Below, in pieces: positions 1 through 7,096 of a stretch of DNA of 64,000 bases. This DNA comes from Pseudoxanthomonas sp. (GTDB lineage Bacteria; Pseudomonadota; Gammaproteobacteria; Xanthomonadales; Xanthomonadaceae), in NCBI RefSeq assembly GCF_035999195.1, contig NZ_DASYGY010000004.1:62001-126000 (forward strand), written 5' to 3'. The notes beneath the pieces are model-generated. The model made no database searches. It was not told the origin of the DNA and saw nothing but the letters and a program-made list of their open reading frames with translations. The position numbers were made by a program, and so were the translations under genes. Numbering within the stretch: the stretch's first letter is position 1; every line of letters starts with the position of its first letter.

Positions 1-1
1 G

Positions 2-1585
2 ATGACGCTGCCGGTGGCCCTGAAGGGCGGCGACGTCGCCGGCCAGGCGCAGACCGGCACCGGCAAGACGCTGGCCTTCCTGGTCGCGGTGATGAACCGC
101 CTGTTGACCCGCCCGGCGCTGGCCGACCGCAAGCCGGAGGATCCGCGCGCGCTGATCCTGGCGCCGACCCGCGAACTGGCCATCCAGATCCACAAGGACG
201 CGGTGAAGTTCGGCGCCGACCTCGGCCTGCGCTTCGCGCTGGTGTACGGCGGCGTGGACTACGACAAGCAGCGTGAACTGCTGCAGCAGGGCGTGGACGT
301 CATCATCGCCACGCCGGGCCGCCTGATCGACTACGTCAAGCAGCACAAGGTGGTCAGCCTGCACGCCTGCGAGATGTGCGTGCTGGACGAAGCCGACCGC
401 ATGTTCGACCTCGGCTTCATCAAGGACATCCGCTTCCTGCTGCGCCGCATGCCCGAGCGCACCACGCGGCAGACGCTGCTGTTCTCGGCCACGCTGTCGC
501 ACCGCGTGCTGGAACTGGCGTACGAACACATGAACGAGCCGGAGAAGCTCGTCGTCGAGACCGAGTTCATCACCGCGGCCAAGGTGCGGCAGAAGCTGTA
601 CTACCCGGCCGACGAAGAGAAGATCCCGCTGCTGATCGGCCTGCTGTCGCGCAGCGAAGGCGCGCGCACGATGGTGTTCGTCAACACCAAGGCGTTCGTC
701 GAGCGCGTGGCGCGCGCGCTGGAGCGGGCCGGCTACCGCGTGGGCGTGCTGTCCGGCGATGTGCCGCAGAAGAAGCGCGAGTCCTTGCTGAAGAAGTTCC
801 AGGCCGGCCAGCTGGAACTGCTGGTGGCGACCGACGTGGCCGCGCGTGGCCTGCACATCGACGGCGTGTCGCACGTGTTCAACTTCGACCTGCCGTTCGA
901 TGCCGAGGACTACGTGCACCGCATCGGCCGTACCGCGCGCCTGGGCGCCGAGGGCGACGCGATCAGCTTCGCCTGCGAGCGCTATGCGATGTCGCTGCCG
1001 GACATCGAGGCCTACATCGAGCAGAAGATCCCGTCCGAGCCGGTCACTGCCGAACTGCTGACGGCGCTGCCGCGTCCTGAGCGTCCCAAGCCGGCCGCCG
1101 GCGAGGGCGACGGCGAAGAGGAGAGCGTCAGCCAGATCTTCCGCGAAGCGCGCGAGCAGAAGGCCGCCGACGAGGAGCGTCGTGGCGGTGGTCGCAAGCC
1201 GGGTGGCTCCGGCGGCGCGGGTCGCCGCGAGGGTGCTGGCCGCCGCGAGGGCGGTCGTCGCGAAGGCCCGCGTTCGGCCGACGGCAAGCCGCGTCCGCCG
1301 CGCGCGCCGCGTCCGGAAGGCGAAGCGGCCAGGCCGCAGGTAACGCGCCCGACGAACGAAGAAGTCCGTGCCGACGCGGTCGCGTTGCCGGAAGGCGAAC
1401 GCAAGCCGCCGCGCAAGCGTCGTCGCCGTCGCCACGGCAAGCCGATCGAAGGCGCGGAGGCGGCGATCGCGAATGCGGCACCGGCCGCCGCCAAGCCGGC
1501 ACCCGCGCCGACGCCGGCCGACGACAATACGGGCTTCCTGACCCGACTGGGTCGCAAGATCCGCTCGCTGGTGTCGGGCGGCTGA
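2..1585 (+). CDS. rhlB: ATP-dependent RNA helicase RhlB (5' end outside window)
   Basis: DEAD-box RNA helicase, which in relatives unwinds mRNA for degradation with RNase E and PNPase. The Walker A stretch (AQTGTGKT), the PTREL motif, the DEAD box (VLDEADRMFD), the SAT motif and the HRIGRTAR motif all appear in order. The last 170 or so residues are a low-complexity Arg/Gly/Ala/Pro-rich basic tail, typical of xanthomonad RhlB and probably RNA- or partner-binding. The reading frame is open to the window edge, and family alignment from memory puts about 40 residues (Q motif) before the first visible codon, so the ATG at 2 is internal. A strong terminator follows. Confidence 0.93.
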   Translation: MTLPVALKGGDVAGQAQTGTGKTLAFLVAVMNRLLTRPALADRKPEDPRALILAPTRELAIQIHKDAVKFGADLGLRFALVYGGVDYDKQRELLQQGVDVIIATPGRLIDYVKQHKVVSLHACEMCVLDEADRMFDLGFIKDIRFLLRRMPERTTRQTLLFSATLSHRVLELAYEHMNEPEKLVVETEFITAAKVRQKLYYPADEEKIPLLIGLLSRSEGARTMVFVNTKAFVERVARALERAGYRVGVLSGDVPQKKRESLLKKFQAGQLELLVATDVAARGLHIDGVSHVFNFDLPFDAEDYVHRIGRTARLGAEGDAISFACERYAMSLPDIEAYIEQKIPSEPVTAELLTALPRPERPKPAAGEGDGEEESVSQIFREAREQKAADEERRGGGRKPGGSGGAGRREGAGRREGGRREGPRSADGKPRPPRAPRPEGEAARPQVTRPTNEEVRADAVALPEGERKPPRKRRRRRHGKPIEGAEAAIANAAPAAAKPAPAPTPADDNTGFLTRLGRKIRSLVSGG

Positions 1586-1610
1586 TCCGGGCTGCCATGC
1601 CTCCGCGAAG

Positions 1611-1637
1611 AAGCCGGGCATGTCCCGGCTTTTTCTT
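1611..1637 (+). terminator. Rho-independent terminator of rhlB
   Basis: Seven-base stem AGCCGGG/CCCGGCT with a 5-nt loop, followed directly by a run of T (TTTTTCTTT). It separates rhlB from ftsE. Confidence 0.88.
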
Positions 1638-1685
1638 TGCGGCGAGCATGACCGCGTCTCGCGCGCTCCGGCATAATCGACGCAC

Positions 1686-2372
1686 ATGAGCGTCCTCCGA
1701 TTCGAAAACGTCAGCAAGCAGTACCCCGGCGGCCACGCGGCGCTGGAGGACGTCAGCTTCGAGGTGGCCGAGGGCGAGATGCTGTTCGTCACCGGGCATT
1801 CCGGTGCCGGCAAGAGCACGCTGCTGAAGCTGATCCACCTGAGCGAGCGGCCCAGCCGCGGCGCGGTGGTGTTCGGCGGCAGGAATCTGCTGAAGGTGCG
1901 CGGCGGTCGCATCCCGCTGCATCGTCGCGAGGTGGGCGCGGTCTATCAGGACCATCGCCTGCTGACCGACCGCACGGTGATGGAAAACGTCTCGCTGCCG
2001 CTGATCCTGCGCGGCGACCGTCGCAACGACATCGGCAAGCGCGTGCGCGAAGTGCTGGCGCGCCTGGGGTTGGGCCATCGCGAGAAGGCGCTGCCCACGC
2101 AACTGTCCGCCGGTGAACAGCAGCGCGTCGGCATCGCGCGCGCCATCGTCGCCGAGCCGCGCCTGCTGGTGGCCGACGAGCCCACCGGCAACCTCGATCC
2201 CACGCTGGCGGCGGAGATAATGTCGCTGTTCGCGTCCATGCCCGAGCGCGGCACCAGCGTGCTGGTGGTCAGCCACGACCTGTCGCTGCTCAAGCGCATG
2301 AAGAAGCGCGTGCTGATCCTCGACCACGGCAGGCTGGTCGACGACATCTCGCCGGCGGACCTGGCCGAATGA
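1686..2372 (+). CDS. ftsE: Cell division ATP-binding protein FtsE
   Basis: ABC ATPase that works with FtsX at the division septum to control peptidoglycan hydrolases. Walker A (GHSGAGKST, near residue 37), the ABC signature (LSAGEQQRVGIARAI) and Walker B (LLVADEPTG) are intact. The 228-residue length fits the family. A CATAAT hexamer at 1672-1677 could be a -10 box, leaving a very short leader. The stop overlaps the ftsX start by four bases (ATGA), so the two are translationally coupled. Confidence 0.96.
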   Translation: MSVLRFENVSKQYPGGHAALEDVSFEVAEGEMLFVTGHSGAGKSTLLKLIHLSERPSRGAVVFGGRNLLKVRGGRIPLHRREVGAVYQDHRLLTDRTVMENVSLPLILRGDRRNDIGKRVREVLARLGLGHREKALPTQLSAGEQQRVGIARAIVAEPRLLVADEPTGNLDPTLAAEIMSLFASMPERGTSVLVVSHDLSLLKRMKKRVLILDHGRLVDDISPADLAE

Positions 2373-3313
2373 GCGACGCGAAGAACAGCCGCGCGCAGGC
2401 GCGCTCCGGGTTCGGCATCTGGCTGGACCAGCATCTCTACAGTTTCGTGTCCAGCCTGGGTCGCACCGTGCGCCGCCCCTGGGCCACGCTGCTGACGATC
2501 GGCGTGATGGCGGTCGCGTTCGTGCTGCCGCTGGGCCTGTGGCTGGCGCTGCAGAACGTCGGCCATTTCGCCGGCGATGTGCAGCAGTCGCGCGAGATCG
2601 ACCTGTTCCTCACGCCGGACACCCCGGTAGCGCGTGCGCAGGCGCTGGCCGAGTCGCTGCGCGGCCGCGACGATGTCGCCCGCGTCGAACTGCGCACGCC
2701 CGAACAGGGCCTGGCGGAATTCCGCGAGCGCAGTGGCCTGGCCGGGTCGCTGGACCTGCTGGACGGCAATCCGCTGCCCGCATTGCTGGTGGTGGTCCCC
2801 GAAGGCGACGATGCACGCCTGGTGGCGGCGCTCGAGGCGCTGCCGGAGACCGACCTGCTGCAGCACGATGCAGCCTGGCGCGAGCGGCTCGCCGGCTGGA
2901 TGGGCTTCGGCAAGCGCCTGGTCTGGGTGCTCGCCGCGCTGTTCGGACTCGGTGCGCTGCTGGTGGTCGGCAATACCGTGCGGCTGGACATCCAGTCGCG
3001 GCGCGAGGAAATCGGCGTGCTGCAGTTGCTCGGCGCCAGCGATGGCTTCATCCGCCGTCCGTTCGTCTATCTGGGTGCGTGGTACGGCCTGGCGGCGGGC
3101 GCGCTGGCGCTGGGGCTGCTGACGCTGGCGGCGCTGGCGCTGCAGGAGCCGCTGGCGGCGCTGGCGCGCAGCTATGGCAGTCCGTTCGTGCTGGCCGGGC
3201 TGGATCCGGCCGGTGCGACGGTCGTCGTCGTGGCGGCTACGGCGATCGGCTGGCTGGGCGCATGGCTGGTGACCGGCCACTTCTTGCGTCAGACTCGCCC
3301 GACCGCCACCTGA
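2369..3313 (+). CDS. ftsX: Cell division permease FtsX
   Basis: Inner-membrane partner of FtsE. The protein has a short cytoplasmic N-terminus, a first transmembrane helix near residues 40-60, a periplasmic domain of about 110 residues and three C-terminal helices, the usual FtsX plan. The permease signature region (VGNTVRLDIQSRREEIGVLQLLGAS) is clear. It begins inside the ftsE stop codon. The next gene starts 16 bases downstream. Confidence 0.95.
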   Translation: MSDAKNSRAQARSGFGIWLDQHLYSFVSSLGRTVRRPWATLLTIGVMAVAFVLPLGLWLALQNVGHFAGDVQQSREIDLFLTPDTPVARAQALAESLRGRDDVARVELRTPEQGLAEFRERSGLAGSLDLLDGNPLPALLVVVPEGDDARLVAALEALPETDLLQHDAAWRERLAGWMGFGKRLVWVLAALFGLGALLVVGNTVRLDIQSRREEIGVLQLLGASDGFIRRPFVYLGAWYGLAAGALALGLLTLAALALQEPLAALARSYGSPFVLAGLDPAGATVVVVAATAIGWLGAWLVTGHFLRQTRPTAT

Positions 3314-3329
3314 CCCCCTGCGCATCTTC

Positions 3330-4169
3330 ATGGCCCAAGAGCTCCGGCATCTGATCAGCGACGCGCCCCGCGTGATGGTGGTGGACGGGTCCAAGCTGGT
3401 GCGCAAGCTGATCGCCGATGTGCTGCAGCGCGATCTGCCCGGCGTGCAGGTGATCGGCTGCGCCAGCATCGCCGAAGCGCGCGAGGCGCTGGCGGCCGGC
3501 GAGGTGCATCTGGTCACCACCGCGCTGGCACTGCCCGACGGCGACGGCATGGAGATCGCGCGCAGCGTGCGCGAGGCGGCGGGCCAGGCCTACGTACCGG
3601 TCATCGTGGTGTCCGGCGACGCGCAACAGCACCTGGAAGAGCGCCGCTTCACCGAATACGTCACCGACTATTTCGACAAGGCGCTGGGCCACGAGGCCCT
3701 GGCGACCTTCATCCGCGGCTACGTGCAGCCCGAGCCGGTGACCGGCGCCACCATCCTCTATATCGAGGACAGCCGCGTCGTGGCCGAAACCACCAAGCGC
3801 ATGCTGGAGCGGCAGTCGCTCAACGTGGTGCACGTGCTGCGCGCGGAGGATGCGTTCGCGCTGCTCACCGCCGAATCGCTGGGCCTGTCCACGCACAAGT
3901 TCGACCTGGTGCTGACGGACGTGATCCTGAAGGGCGAACTGAGCGGGCGCGACATCGTGCAGCGCATCCGGGTGGATTTCGCCTACGGCAAGCGACGCCT
4001 GCCGATCCTGGTGATGACCGGCGACAGCAACCGCGACAACCAGGCCGAACTGCTGCAGGCCGGCGCCAACGACCTGGTGCTCAAGCCGATCGCCGAGCGG
4101 CTGCTGGTGACCAAGGTGCTGTTCCAGCTGCGCTTGGCGCGCATGGACGAATCGCGCAGCCTGGTCTGA
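3330..4169 (+). CDS. Two-receiver response regulator with one degenerate receiver
   Basis: Two CheY-like receiver domains in tandem (about residues 14-130 and 140-270) with no DNA-binding or enzymatic output domain. The second is complete: acidic residues at E146/D147, acceptor D197 (VLTDVIL), T230 and K252 (LKP). In the first, the acceptor position holds Ala65 (TTALALPDGDG where families have a D before the LP-DG stretch), so it looks unable to be phosphorylated. It starts 16 bases after ftsX and 16 bases before ung, suggesting an operon. It may relay signals by protein contact; the partner kinase is not in the window. Confidence 0.82.
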   Translation: MAQELRHLISDAPRVMVVDGSKLVRKLIADVLQRDLPGVQVIGCASIAEAREALAAGEVHLVTTALALPDGDGMEIARSVREAAGQAYVPVIVVSGDAQQHLEERRFTEYVTDYFDKALGHEALATFIRGYVQPEPVTGATILYIEDSRVVAETTKRMLERQSLNVVHVLRAEDAFALLTAESLGLSTHKFDLVLTDVILKGELSGRDIVQRIRVDFAYGKRRLPILVMTGDSNRDNQAELLQAGANDLVLKPIAERLLVTKVLFQLRLARMDESRSLV

Positions 4170-4185
4170 GCCGCACGCCGCACCC

Positions 4186-4893
4186 ATGACCGACGAGGAC
4201 CGCATCAAGCTCGAGCCTTCGTGGAAGGCGCATGTCGGCGACTGGCTGCAGCGGCCGGACATGCGCGAGCTGTCGGCGTTCCTGCGCCAGCGCAAGGCGG
4301 CCGGTGCGCGCATCTACCCGCCGGGGCCGCAGATCTTCGCCGCGTTCGATGCCACCCCGTTCGACGAGGTGAAAGTCGTGATCCTGGGGCAGGATCCGTA
4401 CCACGGCCCGGGCCAGGCGCACGGCCTGTGTTTCTCCGTGCTGCCCGGCGTGCCGGTGCCGCCGTCGCTGCTCAACATCTACAAGGAAATCAACGCCGAC
4501 CTCGGCATCGCGCCGCCGGACCACGGCTGCCTGCTGCCGTGGGCGCGGCAGGGCGTGCTGCTGCTCAATGCCGTGCTGACGGTCGAGGAGGGCCGTGCGG
4601 GCGCGCACCAGGGCAAGGGCTGGGAAGGGTTCACCGACCATGCCATCGAAACGCTGGCGCGCGAACGCGAGGATCTGGTGTTCCTGTTGTGGGGCAGCTA
4701 CGCACAGGCCAAGGGCAAGGTGATCGACACGCGGCGCCACCGTGTGCTGCGTGCGCCGCATCCGTCGCCGCTGTCGGCGCATCGCGGCTTCCTGGGCTGC
4801 GGGCATTTCAGTGCGACCAACCAGTACCTCGTCCAGCGCGGCAAGGCGCCCATCGACTGGCGGCTGCCGCCGAGGGAAAAGCTGGTCCTGTAG
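4186..4893 (+). CDS. ung: Uracil-DNA glycosylase
   Basis: Removes uracil from DNA as the first step of base-excision repair. The catalytic water-activating motif GQDPYHG (D70) and the C-terminal HPSPLSAHRGF loop with the catalytic His are both present, and the 235-residue length is normal for family 1 UDG. The TAG stop is part of a GTAG-headed palindrome (4890-4910), so the repeat supplies the stop codon. Confidence 0.97.
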   Translation: MTDEDRIKLEPSWKAHVGDWLQRPDMRELSAFLRQRKAAGARIYPPGPQIFAAFDATPFDEVKVVILGQDPYHGPGQAHGLCFSVLPGVPVPPSLLNIYKEINADLGIAPPDHGCLLPWARQGVLLLNAVLTVEEGRAGAHQGKGWEGFTDHAIETLAREREDLVFLLWGSYAQAKGKVIDTRRHRVLRAPHPSPLSAHRGFLGCGHFSATNQYLVQRGKAPIDWRLPPREKLVL

Positions 4894-4910
4894 CGTGCGC
4901 CATGCGCACG
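4890..4910 (+). repeat. GTAG-headed palindrome overlapping the ung stop
   Basis: GTAG followed by CGTGCGC, loop CAT, then GCGCACG: a perfect 7-bp stem directly after a GTAG tetranucleotide, the layout of Stenotrophomonas SMAG/REP units. The TAG of the head is the ung stop codon. Confidence 0.55.
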
Positions 4911-4937
4911 ACCCGGGATCCATCCGTTTGGGGTGTT

Positions 4938-5002
4938 GTGGGAGCGACGTAAGTCGCGATGAAGCTTTACCGGTAGATCATCGCGACTTGCTTCGCTCCC
5001 AC
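4938..5002. repeat. REP doublet A (inverted pair)
   Basis: Two inverted REP units, each headed GTGGGAG with a GCGAC/GTCGC palindrome, separated by TGAAGCTTTACCGGTAGAT. The right arm differs by a few bases (TTGCTTCG in the core). The spacer element GCTTTACCGGTA recurs in doublet C at 48.3 kb, showing that the whole doublet is repeated as a unit. It lies between the convergent ends of ung and the DUF2059 gene and may also act as a bidirectional mRNA 3' end. Confidence 0.85.
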
Positions 5003-5025
5003 AGCCGAGGATCCCGGGTCCGGCG

Positions 5026-5586
5026 TCAGCGCGTACGGCGACGCTTCTGCGGCGGTGAGACGGGCGGGGGCGGGGTGACCGGGATGTTCCGGATCTCGGC
5101 CTGCAGCTCTTCCAGCATCGGCACCATCTTCTGCTGCACGGCGCTCATGATGTTCTGCATCAGGGCCGGATTCTTGTCGAGCATGCGCTGGCCGGCGGCG
5201 CTTTCGTAGAACTTGCTGATCGCGCGCACGTCCTCGCGGCTGTAGGTCTTCTTGTAGACCTCCAGGTAGACCGGCCGCATCTGTTCCCACGACAACGCCT
5301 TGCGGATGATCTCCTGGGTCTTGGCCTGGATGCGGGCGACTTCGGCCTTCTGTTCCTCGGTCATTTCCTGGCCGGCGAAATGCTTGTCGAACTCCTGCTG
5401 CTGCACGGCCTCCATCTGCGGGATCATGCCTGCCAGCAGGCTCTCGGCGCGCGACGCCTTCAGCAGGCGGTCGATGTCGGCATCGGACGGTTCGGCCGCG
5501 AAGGCGGTGCCGGCGCAGGCCAGCGCGACGATGACGAGGAGAAGGCGGGAAAGCCGGCGGGCTGCGGTCAGCGAAGAGGCAATCAT
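5026..5586 (-). CDS. Exported DUF2059 family protein
   Basis: A 186-residue protein with a Sec signal peptide ending near AFA (residue 30), then an alpha-helical DUF2059 region (about residues 85-150, VYKKTYSREDVRAISKFYESAAGQ). The C-terminus is proline-rich and ends in a basic RRRTR cluster. The family is probably periplasmic and has no known function. It is alone on its strand, convergent with ung across a REP doublet and divergent from arfB. Confidence 0.85.
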   Translation of the reverse strand: MIASSLTAARRLSRLLLVIVALACAGTAFAAEPSDADIDRLLKASRAESLLAGMIPQMEAVQQQEFDKHFAGQEMTEEQKAEVARIQAKTQEIIRKALSWEQMRPVYLEVYKKTYSREDVRAISKFYESAAGQRMLDKNPALMQNIMSAVQQKMVPMLEELQAEIRNIPVTPPPPVSPPQKRRRTR

Positions 5587-5710
5587 GCAGTGCGGGTGGC
5601 GTGGAGCGGGGGCACAGGGTGCCTGCCGGGGAGTAAATCAGACGTTAACTGGCGCCCATCCTGCAGCGCTACGCTACGAACCGTCGCCCATCCTGACTAC
5701 AATCCGCGGC

Positions 5711-6145
5711 ATGGGGAGCCCCGCACTCGAGATCACGCCGACGCTGGCGATTCCGGACGACGAACTGGTCGAGCGCTTCGTGCGCGCGAGCGGCGCGGGC
5801 GGCCAGAACGTCAACAAGGTGGCCACGGCGGTGGAGCTGCGCTTCGACGTGGCGGGTTCGCCGTCGCTGCCGGAGCCGCTGCGCGAGCGTCTGCTGACCA
5901 GGCGCGACCGCCGCCTGACCGACGACGGCGTGCTGGTGATCGACGCGCAGCGCTTCCGTACCCAGGACCGCAACCGCCAGGACGCGCGCGAGCGCCTGGC
6001 CGCGCTGATCGCCGCGGCGCTGGTGGTGCCGAAGAAACGCATCGCCACCAAGCCATCGCGCGCGGCCAAGGCGCGCCGGCTGGACGCCAAGCGCGGACGC
6101 AGCGAGGTCAAGCGCGGGCGGTCGCAGAAGAACCAATGGGAGTAA
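5711..6145 (+). CDS. arfB: Peptidyl-tRNA hydrolase ArfB (YaeJ)
   Basis: Ribosome rescue factor that frees peptide from stalled ribosomes lacking a stop codon. The GGQ motif (residues 30-32, in ASGAGGQNVNK) and the basic C-terminal tail that enters the empty mRNA channel (many Lys/Arg after residue 105) are present. The 144-residue length is normal. I chose the ATG at 5711 because the family starts just before the IPDDEL segment; the open frame extends further upstream without homology. Confidence 0.93.
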   Translation: MGSPALEITPTLAIPDDELVERFVRASGAGGQNVNKVATAVELRFDVAGSPSLPEPLRERLLTRRDRRLTDDGVLVIDAQRFRTQDRNRQDARERLAALIAAALVVPKKRIATKPSRAAKARRLDAKRGRSEVKRGRSQKNQWE

Positions 6146-6149
6146 CCGC

Positions 6150-6746
6150 TTGAGCCACGACATCGTCCCGCGCATCCCGCCGAACATGCCGCAGGTGCCG
6201 CCCAACCGCTTCACCCGCTGGATGGGCCGCACGTTCCTGCGCATGTTCGGCTGGAAGATCGTCGGCACGCTGCCGGACCTGCCCAAGCTGGTGATGATCG
6301 TGGCGCCGCATTCGTCCAACTGGGACGGTATCTGGGGCATGGCGGCGAAGATCGCGATGGGCTTTCAGGTGCGCGTGCTGGGCAAGGCGCAGCTGTTCTG
6401 GTGGCCGCTGTCGCCGCTGCTGCGCAAGCTGGGCGTGGTGCCGGTGGACCGCAGTTCGCCGCAGGGCACGGTGGAGCAGGCCGTGCGCATGCTGCGGCAG
6501 TCCGAGAAGATGTGGTTCGCGCTGACGCCGGAAGGCACGCGCAAGCGCGTGGACAGGTGGAAGGGCGGTTTCCTGAAGATCGCCCACCAGGCGCAGGTGC
6601 CCATCCTGATGGCGTACTTCCACTATCCGGAGAAGATCATCGGCATCGGCGACGTGTACTACCCGACCGGCGACATGGACACCGACATGCGCGCGATCCG
6701 TGAGTGGTATCAGCCTTGGCAGGGGAAGAATCGCGGGACGGTGTGA
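6150..6746 (+). CDS. Lysophospholipid acyltransferase family protein
   Basis: Plausible 1-acylglycerol-phosphate acyltransferase-like enzyme at the inner membrane. The HX4D catalytic motif (HSSNWD, H54/D59 from the TTG start) and a later PEGTRK motif match the PlsC superfamily. The short 198-residue form with a truncated N-terminus resembles the family often annotated as a glycerol acyltransferase in Xanthomonas. The TTG at 6150 lies four bases after arfB; an ATG at 6186 is the alternative. Its stop overlaps the next gene's start (TGATG). Confidence 0.82.
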   Translation: MSHDIVPRIPPNMPQVPPNRFTRWMGRTFLRMFGWKIVGTLPDLPKLVMIVAPHSSNWDGIWGMAAKIAMGFQVRVLGKAQLFWWPLSPLLRKLGVVPVDRSSPQGTVEQAVRMLRQSEKMWFALTPEGTRKRVDRWKGGFLKIAHQAQVPILMAYFHYPEKIIGIGDVYYPTGDMDTDMRAIREWYQPWQGKNRGTV

Positions 6747-7042
6747 TGCGTATCGCCCGTTGGCGCATCCTGTGCCTGCTGCCATGTCTGGCGGCTTGCG
6801 GTGCGCATACGCCCGGTGCGGATAAGATGGAGCGCGAAGCGCAGGCAAGGCATCCCGGTTGCGTGCTGGTCGATGCGGGGCCGGGTGAGGGCGACTCCGA
6901 CGCTGTTTACATGATCTTGGACATGCGGTGCGCCGGCGACGCGATGCGGCGGTTCGAGGCGCTCTATAAGCGCAGCGGCGACCGATGGATCTACCGGTCT
7001 GAATCGGAGGTCGATCCCGCATTTCCCAACGATGCGCCGTAA
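6746..7042 (+). CDS. Small putative lipoprotein
   Basis: A 98-residue protein with a hydrophobic leader ending in a lipobox-like LAACG, so probably a lipoprotein. The rest shows only a Cys pair and no recognised domain. It is translationally coupled to the acyltransferase (TGATG) and followed by a strong terminator. Function unknown. Confidence 0.7.
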   Translation: MRIARWRILCLLPCLAACGAHTPGADKMEREAQARHPGCVLVDAGPGEGDSDAVYMILDMRCAGDAMRRFEALYKRSGDRWIYRSESEVDPAFPNDAP

Positions 7043-7045
7043 ACG

Positions 7046-7073
7046 AGAAGGCCCGCCTTTCGGCGGGCCTTCT
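7046..7073. terminator. Bidirectional terminator
   Basis: Perfect 12-bp stem AGAAGGCCCGCC/GGCGGGCCTTCT with loop TTTC, located between the convergent lipoprotein and TonB-receptor genes. Short T or A runs border both sides. Confidence 0.85.
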
Positions 7074-7096
7074 TGCGATCAAGTGCGTTGCGGAAC

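Noticed and set aside
2..4. ATG at position 2 as the start of rhlB
   Set aside because: RhlB proteins have about 40 more residues upstream (Q motif) and this Met falls where others have an internal residue; the gene is cut by the window edge.
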